64,000 bases of DNA from Spirochaetales bacterium Spiro_07 (GTDB taxonomy: Bacteria > Spirochaetota > Spirochaetia > Treponematales > Treponemataceae), in contig LVBI01000018.1 in assembly GCA_001603145.1 (NCBI GenBank), positions 1 through 64,000 on the forward strand, in the 5' to 3' direction. The translations under genes were made by a program, and so were the position numbers. The stretch's first letter is position 1; every line of letters begins with the position of its first letter. This document shows, in pieces, positions 33,541-41,047 of this stretch. The notes beneath the pieces are model-generated. The model searched no databases, was not told the DNA's origin, and saw only the letters and a program-made list of their open reading frames with translations.

Positions 33541-34487
33541 TCTGCCCCCTTTGAGGCTTCGCGCGCTTCTGCACGCTCGTATACAACATCCGGCTCAACG
33601 TCGCCTTTGTCGAAAATGTTGAGCGGTGCGCGTGTTTCGGTGTCTTCACCGGCCTGAAATTCGCCGTAAAGTTCGTTTATATCCTTGATGAACTTGCGGT
33701 TCAGCAGGTGAAGCGGAATGTTCTGCGGGCAGACACGGCTGCATTCGCCGCAGTCTGTGCAGCGGCCGGCAACGTGAAAAGCGCGTATAATATGGAACAT
33801 ATTCTCTTCAAAGCTGTCTGCAGCCGCTTTTTGTGCGATGCCGCTTTCAGGGTTGTCGAAAACGCAATGCTCGCATGAACAAGCCGGGCAAATGTTGCGG
33901 CATGCATTGCAGCGGATGCACTTTGAAAGCTCGCCGCGCCAGAATTCGTAACGCTCATCAGGGCTCATCGCTTCAAGCTTTGCAACTTCGTCAAAGCGTT
34001 TTGAATCTTTTACTTCGCCCTCTTCGCCGATAAGCTCGTCGTAGACAACATGTTTTGTGCTCTTGCACACTGCACAGCGTTCTGTTGGCTTTGCATCGGC
34101 GATAGTGCCGCCCTCAGGTACGCTCTTGAAATCGCCGCAAGGCACGCCGATTACATACACGTTGTCGCGCAAGATGCGGTGCTCTTTTAAAAGCTGGTTG
34201 AAGCTGTATGTGTCGCAAGGCTTCAAGAAAACTGCAATCTTGCCTTCGTTCGGTGCACCGTTTGCCTTTACCGGTCGTGACTGTGCAATCATATATTTTG
34301 AAAGGTTCGAACAGCAGAAATCGTTATAGACAAATTCCGCATCAAGCTGTGCTTCAGATGTGAACACACCCGGAGTCACGTCATATTCGAACAAACCCTT
34401 ACGCCAGCCTGCAACGCGTGTTACAGTTCCGTCTTTAAGAAGGGCCTTTGCGCGTTCAAGCATCTTTTCTTCTACTGCTTTTTGCAT
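33537..34487 (-). CDS. flxC: FlxC-type 4Fe-4S protein
   Basis: 316 residues. The N-terminal half carries FLKPCDTYSFNQLLKEHRI, parallel to the ACD segment of FlxB, showing the two are distant paralogues. The C-terminal half has two cluster motifs, CIRCNACRNICPACSC and CTDCGECSRVCP. It overlaps flxD by 16 bases and flxB by 4. Electron relay in the Flx module; acidic tail of unknown role. Confidence 0.87.
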   Translation of the reverse strand: MQKAVEEKMLERAKALLKDGTVTRVAGWRKGLFEYDVTPGVFTSEAQLDAEFVYNDFCCSNLSKYMIAQSRPVKANGAPNEGKIAVFLKPCDTYSFNQLLKEHRILRDNVYVIGVPCGDFKSVPEGGTIADAKPTERCAVCKSTKHVVYDELIGEEGEVKDSKRFDEVAKLEAMSPDERYEFWRGELSKCIRCNACRNICPACSCEHCVFDNPESGIAQKAAADSFEENMFHIIRAFHVAGRCTDCGECSRVCPQNIPLHLLNRKFIKDINELYGEFQAGEDTETRAPLNIFDKGDVEPDVVYERAEAREASKGAE

Positions 34488-34921
34488 CTTAAGTCCTCCA
34501 GGCGTTTGTTTTTGCCGAGCTTTGTAATTGTCTCAGCGAATTCATTCATTGTCTTTGCGAATTTTGCACCTTCTGCGGCACTGACCCATTCAACGCGTGT
34601 GCGTCCTTTCTCAATGCCGAGAAAATCGAGCATGCTGAAAAGCAGCGTCATACGGCGGCGTGCAAAATAGTTGCCGCTTGTGTAGTGGCAGTCGCCCGGG
34701 TGGCAGCCGCACATAATAACGCCGTCTGCACCGCGCTGAAAAGCACGTAGAATGAACATCGGGTTTACGCGGCATGAACACGGCACACGGATAATCTTTA
34801 CGTTTGCCGGATAATTCAAGCGGTTTGTTCCTGCAAGGTCTGCGCCCGCATAAGAACACCAGTTGCAGCAGAATGCAACGATAGTCGGCCGCCATTCTGC
34901 ATTAGTTTCTGCTATCTGCAT
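34472..34921 (-). CDS. flxD: FlxD/MvhD-type delta subunit
   Basis: 149 residues of the MvhD/FrhD-like family that binds a [2Fe-2S] cluster and docks onto HdrA: FCCNWCSYAGADLAG, IRVPCSCRVNP, DGVIMCGCHPGDCHY and the closing RVEWVSAAEGAKFA. In methanogens and sulfate reducers this subunit connects the electron donor module (hydrogenase or Flx) to HdrA. It overlaps hdrA by 10 bases, as expected for tight pairing. Confidence 0.92.
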   Translation of the reverse strand: MQIAETNAEWRPTIVAFCCNWCSYAGADLAGTNRLNYPANVKIIRVPCSCRVNPMFILRAFQRGADGVIMCGCHPGDCHYTSGNYFARRRMTLLFSMLDFLGIEKGRTRVEWVSAAEGAKFAKTMNEFAETITKLGKNKRLEDLRCKKQ

Positions 34922-36912
34922 ATTGCATCAACCTCCGCCATAATCTGTTTATTGCTGAATCCTTTCAAATCCATTGCGCCAGAAGGACAAGCTACTGTAC
35001 AAGCGCCGCAGCCCTGGCAGACAGCTTCGTTTACGCTTGCCACGCGGCGCACAATTGTTGAGCGGTTCGGGCCGCGGAATTCTTTATCACTGTAAGTGAT
35101 TGCACCATAAGGACAAACCTTCTCGCAAGAAGAACAGCCGTTACACATGTTCTCGTTAGGGTGTGCAACGCACGGGTTGCCGAGAAGCTTGTCTTTTGCA
35201 AGCACGCCCACAACCTTTACGGCAGCGGCGCTTGCCTGTGCAACTGTTTCAGGAATGTCTTTCGGACCCTGGCAGCAGCCAGCAAGGAAAATGCCGGCTG
35301 TCGGGCTTTCAACAGGGCGCAGCTTTGCATGAGCTTCTGTAAAGAAGTCGTTTGTATCCATGCTTGCCGTAAGCATTGTGGCAAGCGGCCGCGCGCTCTT
35401 GTCAGGCTCAATTGCAGCCGCAAGCACAACCATGTCGGCCTTTATCTTGAGCTGCTTGTTCTCTATAAGGTCAGAGCCTTGCACGAGCAATGTGCCGTCT
35501 GCTTGAGGCGCAACCTTGCCGACCATTCCTTTGATGTAGTGAACACCGTACTGCTCTACAGCGCGGCGGTAGAATTCGTCAAAGTTTTTGCCCGGCGTGC
35601 GCACATCAATATAGAAGACATAAACGTCTGTATCCGGGTATTTTTCGCGCGTAAGCATTGCATGCTTTGCCGTGTACATACAGCAAATCTTTGAGCAATA
35701 TTCTTTTCCGCCTTTTGTGCATGGAGGCGCTTCGCGGCTGCCCACACACTGAACAAAAACGATTGTGTGCGGATGTTTTCCGTCTGACGGACGGAGCAAT
35801 GTGCCGCCTGTCGGGCCGGCCGCGTTTGTGATGCGCTCAAATTCAAGCGACGTAACAACGTCTTTGCTCTGCGAATAAGCGAATTCATCATATTTTTCGA
35901 TATTAATCGGGTTATAGCCTGTGGCAACTACAATTGCGCCGTACTTTTTCTCGATTATTTCGTCTTTCTGCTTGTAATCGATTGCGCCAGCGCCGCACAC
36001 CTTTGAACAGATGCCGCACTTGCCTGTCTTGAGCATCATGCAGTAGTTCGCATCGATTGTTGCAACTTTCGGCACAGCCTGCGCAAACGGAATATAGATT
36101 GCAGTGCGGTTGTTAAGACCGAGGTTAAATTCGTTCGGCACTTTTTTCTGCGGGCACTTTTCAGTACAGATGCCGCAACCGGTGCATTTTGTCTCGTCAA
36201 CGTAGCGCGCCTTTCTTGTAATTGAAACATCGAAGTTGCCGATGAAGCCCTTCACTGCTGAAACTTCGCTGTAAGCGTAGATGTTGATTTTCTCGTTCTG
36301 GGCGCAGTCAACCATTTTCGGTGTTGAGATACAAGCCGCACAGTCAAGCGTCGGGAAAGTCTTGTCAATCTGGGTCATTTTGCCACCGATTGTAGATTTT
36401 TTCTCAACGATGTCTACTTCGTAGCCAGCTTCTGCAATATCAAGCGCAGCCTGCATTCCGGCAATGCCGCCGCCGATAACAAGCGCACGCTTGGTAACAG
36501 GGCTTTCGCCCGGCACGAGCGGCGCATTCAGATGAACTTTTGCAATTGCAGCGCGGCCGATGATTACAGCTTTTTCTGTCGCTTCTGCCTTATCTTTATG
36601 AATCCACGAACACTGCTCGCGGATATTTGCGATTTCAACCATGTAAGAGTTGATGCCTGCGCCTGCACAAGCTTTTCTGAAAGTTGCTTCGTGCATACGC
36701 GGAGAACATGAGCAGATGACAACGCCTGTAAGCCCATGCTCTTTGATTGCGTTCTTAATCAAGTTCTGACCGGCTTCGGAACACATGTACTGATAGTCGG
36801 TAGCGAACGCAACGCCCGGCTCTTTGCCGAGCTGCTCTGCAACAGCCTTTACGTCAACTGTCGCAGCGATGTTGGTGCCACAATGACACACAAAAACACC
36901 AATTTTCTGCAT
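34912..36912 (-). CDS. hdrA: HdrA-type FAD/iron-sulfur subunit of heterodisulfide reductase-like complex
   Basis: 666 residues, full HdrA length. Order: N-terminal domain with VCHCG and ICSCSPRMHE, thioredoxin-reductase-like FAD domain (ALVIGGGIAGMQAALDIAEAG), cysteine set TLDCAACISTPKM, inserted ferredoxin domain (CTGCGICTEKCP, and CMMLKTGKCGICSKVC), and a C-terminal two-cluster ferredoxin (CNGCSSCEKVCP, CQGCGACTVACP). In characterised complexes the HdrA FAD is the electron-bifurcating centre. Lies between hdrC and flxD. GGAG is 11 bases before ATG. Confidence 0.95.
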   Translation of the reverse strand: MQKIGVFVCHCGTNIAATVDVKAVAEQLGKEPGVAFATDYQYMCSEAGQNLIKNAIKEHGLTGVVICSCSPRMHEATFRKACAGAGINSYMVEIANIREQCSWIHKDKAEATEKAVIIGRAAIAKVHLNAPLVPGESPVTKRALVIGGGIAGMQAALDIAEAGYEVDIVEKKSTIGGKMTQIDKTFPTLDCAACISTPKMVDCAQNEKINIYAYSEVSAVKGFIGNFDVSITRKARYVDETKCTGCGICTEKCPQKKVPNEFNLGLNNRTAIYIPFAQAVPKVATIDANYCMMLKTGKCGICSKVCGAGAIDYKQKDEIIEKKYGAIVVATGYNPINIEKYDEFAYSQSKDVVTSLEFERITNAAGPTGGTLLRPSDGKHPHTIVFVQCVGSREAPPCTKGGKEYCSKICCMYTAKHAMLTREKYPDTDVYVFYIDVRTPGKNFDEFYRRAVEQYGVHYIKGMVGKVAPQADGTLLVQGSDLIENKQLKIKADMVVLAAAIEPDKSARPLATMLTASMDTNDFFTEAHAKLRPVESPTAGIFLAGCCQGPKDIPETVAQASAAAVKVVGVLAKDKLLGNPCVAHPNENMCNGCSSCEKVCPYGAITYSDKEFRGPNRSTIVRRVASVNEAVCQGCGACTVACPSGAMDLKGFSNKQIMAEVDAICR

Positions 36913-36927
36913 AACGATTGCAGCTCC

Positions 36928-37311
36928 TTATTTTGAATATTTTCTGAATGCTGTGACAATTGCCTGCTGCGGCAGCTCTTCATCAAGCATTTCCGGAATC
37001 TGATTCGGTTTCAAATGATTGTTGCCCTGCACACGGAGCGCGGCCACACGCACAGCCTCAACAACCTTTGCAGGCTCAACATTTCTTGGGCAACGGTCTA
37101 CACACGCAAAGCAAGAAAGGCACTTGAACAGCGAAGGCGAATTCAGAAGCGGCTCAATGTTGCCACTTTCGACCATCGCTACAAACTGATGCGGATGGTA
37201 TTCCATCTCGTCGTAGCTTGGGCATGTGCCGGAACATTTGCCGCATTTCATGCATTTGCGCGGGTTTACGCCAGAAATGCGCACGATGTCATCTCTTGTT
37301 ACTTGTGACAT
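36928..37311 (-). CDS. hdrC: HdrC-type iron-sulfur subunit
   Basis: 127 residues, with two [4Fe-4S] motifs: CMKCGKCSGTCP near residue 20 and CLSCFACVDRCP near residue 65. Shorter than methanogen HdrC but usual for HdrABC-Flx systems. It conveys electrons from HdrA to HdrB. Its first codons overlap the 3' end of hdrB by 13 bases. Confidence 0.92.
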   Translation of the reverse strand: MSQVTRDDIVRISGVNPRKCMKCGKCSGTCPSYDEMEYHPHQFVAMVESGNIEPLLNSPSLFKCLSCFACVDRCPRNVEPAKVVEAVRVAALRVQGNNHLKPNQIPEMLDEELPQQAIVTAFRKYSK

Positions 37312-38159
37312 GGGCAGCCTCCTTCAACTGTTGCGGCTGGAACGGCAGACTCAAGAGCTTTCATTGCTTCTTCGTCGCCGAGAGCAGCGGCAAGCACCTG
37401 AGTAAAGTACACAACATTCGGGGCATCTGCTACGTTAGCTGCGCCGTTCTTGTTCAGGTTGTAAAGGCAGAGCGGGCAAGCTGTAACGATAAGCTCTGCA
37501 CCTGCATTTTTTGCGCTTTCAAGCACGGCTGCGCTTTTTTTAGCGGCAAGCTGCTTGTCTTCAAGCGTAACGTAGCCACCGCAACATTCGTTGCGCATCG
37601 GGTAAACTACAGGCTCTGCTCCAACAGCCTTGATAAAATCTTCTATAATCTTTGGGTTTTCGGCGTTGTCCATCTGAAGCACTTTGCCCGGCCTTAAAAG
37701 AAGACAGCCATAATAAGCGGCAATCTTCTTTCCGGCAAATGGCTTTGTAACAGCCTGTGCAACTTTGTCAAAGCCAATCTTGTCGCGCAAAAGCTCAAGA
37801 TAATGAATTACGTTAGTTTCGCCGTTATAAGGTGTTTCAAGTTTAAGATAATTATTTGCCTTGAAATTGATGTTCTCATCAGCTTGCATGTCATTGTTGA
37901 CCTGCTTGAGAACATTGTGACAAGCAGAGCAAAGCGTAACAACGTCGTTGCCTGCATCGCGGGCAGAAGCCAAAGCGCGCACAGCCGAAAGCTTTGACGC
38001 AATTTCGTCGCGAGCCATTGTGTATGCACCGCCGCAGCACTGCCAGTCTGCAATTTCTTCAAGGGTAACACCGAGCTTTTCAGCGGCAAAGCGGCCGTAG
38101 CGGTCTAAGTCTTTGCCTTTAGTTTTCAGGGTGCAACCCGGATAATAGCTGTAAGTCAT
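37299..38159 (-). CDS. hdrB: HdrB-type subunit with two CCG domains
   Basis: 286 residues from MTYSYYPGCTLK, the usual HdrB beginning; a longer in-frame start at 38195 overlaps the fumC stop and is less likely. Two cysteine-rich CCG domains are seen: C near the start, CCGG and CSACH; then YYGC, ECCGG and ACPLC. These hold the non-cubane [4Fe-4S] clusters that reduce a disulfide in methanogens. The native acceptor here is unknown; the operon suggests electron flow linked to fumarate. Confidence 0.92.
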   Translation of the reverse strand: MTYSYYPGCTLKTKGKDLDRYGRFAAEKLGVTLEEIADWQCCGGAYTMARDEIASKLSAVRALASARDAGNDVVTLCSACHNVLKQVNNDMQADENINFKANNYLKLETPYNGETNVIHYLELLRDKIGFDKVAQAVTKPFAGKKIAAYYGCLLLRPGKVLQMDNAENPKIIEDFIKAVGAEPVVYPMRNECCGGYVTLEDKQLAAKKSAAVLESAKNAGAELIVTACPLCLYNLNKNGAANVADAPNVVYFTQVLAAALGDEEAMKALESAVPAATVEGGCPCHK

Positions 38160-38188
38160 AAAGTCATTTTCCTCAATAATTTGCTGAA

Positions 38189-39607
38189 CTAGCACATCTG
38201 TTCAGGGTGAAATACTTCGTCGAATTTTTCTGCCGTCAAAAAGCCAAGTGCGACACAAGCTTCTTTAAGAGAAATATTCTCTTTGAACGCTTTCTTTGCT
38301 GTTTTTGCCGCATTTTCATAACCGATATACGGGTTGAGCGCGGTTACGAGCATAAGAGAATTGTGCAAGTTGTGGTGCATCTTCTCTTTGTTTGCCGTAA
38401 TGCCGCCTGCGCAATTGTCGTTGAACGAAACGATTGATTCAGCAAGAAGCCGCGCGCTCTGAAGGAAGTTGTAGATGCACACAGGCATGAACACGTTAAG
38501 CTCAAAATTGCCCTGGCTTGCAGCCATGCCTACAGCAACATCGTTGCCCATAACCTGAACTGCAACCATCGTCACCTGTTCGCACTGTGTCGGGTTTACC
38601 TTGCCCGGCATAATCGAAGAACCCGGCTCGTTTTCCGGAATGCGGATTTCGCCAAGACCGTCGCGCGGACCTGAAGCGAGCCAGCGCACATCGTTGGCAA
38701 TCTTCATCATGTCGCAGGCAAGAGCCTTAAGCGCACCATGAGCAAACACAAGCTCATCTTTGCTTGTAAGAGCGTGGAACTTGTTCGGCGCGGTCACGAA
38801 TTCTTTGCCGGTCAATCTTGAAACAGCTTCTGCAACCTTTTCGTCGAACTTTTCAGGCGCGTTCAAGCCTGTACCTACAGCCGTTCCGCCGAGCGCAAGC
38901 TCTTTAAGCGGCGGAAGCGCGGCATTCAAAAGCTGCTTGTCACGTTCAAGCGAAGCTCTCCAGCCCGAAATTTCCTGGCTGAATTTGATTGGTGTTGCGT
39001 CCTGAAGGTGAGTTCTTCCGCTCTTTACGATACCTTCGTTCTCTTTTTCAAGGCGCACAAAAGTTGCAATGAGCTTGTCAATTGCAGGAATAACTTTGTC
39101 TTCTATGATTGTAACGGCTGCAATATGCATTGCAGTCGGAAATGTGTCGTTTGACGACTGGCTCATGTTGATGTCGTCATTCGGGTGAAGCAAACGCGGA
39201 ATATCTGCACCTTGAGTGAAAAAAGCACCAGCATTAAGACCGGCCGCAATTTCGTTGCCGCGGTTTGCAATTACTTCATTTGCGTTCATGTTGCTCTGCG
39301 TGCCGGAACCAGTCTGCCACACAACAAGCGGGAAATGGTCGTTGAGCGCGCCAGAAATAACTTCGTCACAGGCAGCACAGATTGCGGCAAGCTTTTCGCT
39401 CGTCATTTTCTGCGGCTTGAGCATGTTGTTTGCCATTGCGGCGGCTTTCTTGAGAATGCCGAAAGCCTGTGTTATTTCTCTCGGCATGGTTTCAATGCCT
39501 ACGCCGATTTTAAAGTTTTCATGGCTGCGTTCAGTCTGTGCCGCCCAGTATTTGTCGGCAGGCACCTGCATCTCGCCCATTGAATCGTGTTCTGTTCTAT
39601 AATTCAT
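38189..39607 (-). CDS. fumC: Class II fumarase
   Basis: 472 residues of the fumarase/aspartase superfamily. Interconverts malate and fumarate; iron-free tetramer in the cytoplasm. Signature GSSIMPGKVNPTQCEQ is intact, as are SQSSNDTFPTAMH and the GRTHLQDATPIKFSQE segment. Aspartase is an alternative in this superfamily, but placement between malate dehydrogenase and the Hdr/Frd genes favours fumarase. AGAGGAATTAATC precedes ATG; 29 bases separate it from the upstream mdh. Confidence 0.92.
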   Translation of the reverse strand: MNYRTEHDSMGEMQVPADKYWAAQTERSHENFKIGVGIETMPREITQAFGILKKAAAMANNMLKPQKMTSEKLAAICAACDEVISGALNDHFPLVVWQTGSGTQSNMNANEVIANRGNEIAAGLNAGAFFTQGADIPRLLHPNDDINMSQSSNDTFPTAMHIAAVTIIEDKVIPAIDKLIATFVRLEKENEGIVKSGRTHLQDATPIKFSQEISGWRASLERDKQLLNAALPPLKELALGGTAVGTGLNAPEKFDEKVAEAVSRLTGKEFVTAPNKFHALTSKDELVFAHGALKALACDMMKIANDVRWLASGPRDGLGEIRIPENEPGSSIMPGKVNPTQCEQVTMVAVQVMGNDVAVGMAASQGNFELNVFMPVCIYNFLQSARLLAESIVSFNDNCAGGITANKEKMHHNLHNSLMLVTALNPYIGYENAAKTAKKAFKENISLKEACVALGFLTAEKFDEVFHPEQMC

Positions 39608-39636
39608 GATTAATTCCTCTTAGCAAAAACTTTTAG

Positions 39637-40584
39637 TTAGAACTCAAGCTGTTTGATTACGTCTTTCAATGCATCAGCTGATTTTTTGAGCGATGCAATT
39701 TCATCGTCTGTAAGAGGAGCTGTAAGCTTGCCGGAAATTCCGTTGTGGTCAACAATTGCGAGAGTGCTCAATGCAACGTCGTCGATGCCGTATTCACCGT
39801 GCATCATTGTTGAAACTGTGAGGGTTGTATCCATGTCGCTGAAAAGGCAGCGGATAATGTGGCATACAGAAATTGCAACTGCATAGAAAGTTGCGCCTTT
39901 GCGCTGAATGACCTTTGCACCAGATTTGCGGATATAGTCCTCAACTTCTGAATGAATCAGAGACGGAACAATCTTGTCCTGGTTTGTCATGCAAGAAGCA
40001 TATTTGTCAATCGGAACATTCGAGATGTTTGCCAAAGACCACGGCACAAATGATGAATCGCCGTGCTCGCCGAAAACATGCGCATGTACATTCTTCTGGT
40101 TGATTCCATAATATTCAGCAATGCGTGCGCGAAGGCGAGCAGTATCAAGAATTGTGCCCGAACCGATGATGCGGTGCTCTGGAATGCCAGAAGTCTTTAT
40201 AAACTGATAAGTCAAAATGTCTACAGGGTTTGCAACGATGATATAGATTGCATTCGGCGCATATTTTGTAATCTGCGGAATGATTGACTTTGTGATGTTT
40301 ACGTTTGTCTGAGCAAGGTCAAGACGTGTCTGACCCGGTTTGCGTGCCATGCCAGATGTCAGAACGACGATATCAGAATCTTTTGTATCTTCATAATTGC
40401 CGGCATAAATTGAACAAGGAGCGCAGAACGGAGTGCCCTGACGAATATCCAAAGCTTCTCCAAGCGATTTTTCTACATTAATGTCTACCATGACAATTTC
40501 AGAAGCTGTTCCCTGAACAGCCAAGGTGTAGGCAATTGTAGAACCAACACTGCCAGAACCTATAATCGTTACCTTGTTTCCCAT
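39637..40584 (-). CDS. mdh: NAD-dependent malate dehydrogenase (LDH-like subtype)
   Basis: 315 residues of the LDH/MDH family, with VTIIGSGSVGSTIAY for NAD and the catalytic histidine in GEHGDSS. Overall it looks like bacterial L-lactate dehydrogenase (ETRLDL-like QTRLDL). However, the specificity loop reads MARKPGQTR: Arg81 stands where LDH has Gln (NQKPGETR), and this Arg is the classical determinant of malate/oxaloacetate specificity. Together with fumC and frd downstream, malate dehydrogenase is much more likely than LDH. AAGGAAGG lies 6 bases before ATG. First gene of the twelve-gene redox operon. Confidence 0.85.
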   Translation of the reverse strand: MGNKVTIIGSGSVGSTIAYTLAVQGTASEIVMVDINVEKSLGEALDIRQGTPFCAPCSIYAGNYEDTKDSDIVVLTSGMARKPGQTRLDLAQTNVNITKSIIPQITKYAPNAIYIIVANPVDILTYQFIKTSGIPEHRIIGSGTILDTARLRARIAEYYGINQKNVHAHVFGEHGDSSFVPWSLANISNVPIDKYASCMTNQDKIVPSLIHSEVEDYIRKSGAKVIQRKGATFYAVAISVCHIIRCLFSDMDTTLTVSTMMHGEYGIDDVALSTLAIVDHNGISGKLTAPLTDDEIASLKKSADALKDVIKQLEF

Positions 40585-40607
40585 AACAACCTTCCTTAAC
40601 GAATCTT

Positions 40608-40637
40608 ATTAAACTTGAGCAACCTTTCGCCGTTCAA
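40608..40637 (-). promoter_or_regulatory. Likely promoter of the mdh-fumC-hdr-flx-frd operon
   Basis: On the minus strand TTGAAC (40632-40637), 18 bases, TTTAAT (40608-40613), then a 23-base stretch with AAGGAAGG before the mdh ATG. Confidence 0.5.
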
Positions 40638-40736
40638 GCCCGATGATATGAATTATCCGCAATCCTTGCGGTTTGTTCTCATTCTGTTGATTAATCTAGC
40701 ATTTCAACCATTTTTTGTGAAGTAATTCTGACTAGA

Positions 40737-40776
40737 TTTGGATAAAATTTTATCCAAACTATGTGAAATTTTCACA
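40737..40776. promoter_or_regulatory. Two adjacent perfect palindromes, candidate operators
   Basis: A 22-base perfect palindrome with arms TTTGGATAAAA/TTTTATCCAAA (40737-40758) is followed after 3 bases by a 15-base palindrome, TGTGAAATTTTCACA (40762-40776). The second resembles sites of the CRP/FNR or Rex type (Rex has one more central base). It overlaps the -35 region of a plus-strand promoter with a perfect TATAAT at 40784-40789, which points toward uvrB. The redox operon starts about 100 bases to the left. Confidence 0.55.
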
Positions 40777-40880
40777 GGCTGTGTATAATAGTAGCTCAAT
40801 CCGCCGTGTTTTTGCGAAGCAAAAAGCGGCACTTTTCGCCGATGAAGCTTTAACTATAGAACAAGCTCTTGCGAAAAGAG

Positions 40881-40998
40881 GTCATGCCGAACTTGTTTCG
40901 GCATCTGCAAAACCACAGATTCTGAAACAAGTTCAGAATGACGTTGAAGCAACTGGCTCTTGCGAAAAGCGTCATGCCGAACTTGTTTCGGCATCTGC
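40881..40998. repeat. Dispersed CATGCCGAACTTGTTTCGGCATC repeat, three copies
   Basis: Direct copies at 40881-40907 and 40971-40998 flank an inverted degenerate copy (TCTGAAACAAGTTCAGAATGA, 40919-40941). Another copy lies at 52478-52506. This palindromic sequence type occurs widely in bacterial genomes. It translates as HAELVSAS in one frame, which is not evidence of a gene. Confidence 0.75.
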
Positions 40999-41012
40999 CG
41001 AAAAAGCAGTTA

Positions 41013-41041
41013 TGTACACAACAGCATTGCTGTGCTAAAAT
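41013..41041 (+). promoter_or_regulatory. Promoter of uvrB, likely leaderless
   Basis: TGTACA (41013-41018), 17 bases, TAAAAT (41036-41041), six bases, then the ATG of uvrB. No ribosome site precedes the gene. Confidence 0.55.
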
Positions 41042-41047
41042 GCACGC

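Noticed and set aside
39637-40584. L-lactate dehydrogenase
   Set aside because: Overall similarity fits, but Arg81 in the specificity loop and the fumarase/fumarate reductase context favour malate dehydrogenase.
40763-41038. A 91-residue open frame before uvrB
   Set aside because: It translates dispersed palindromic repeats (HAELVSAS, QILKQVQND), lacks a ribosome site and overlaps the uvrB promoter; such frames appear wherever this repeat occurs.
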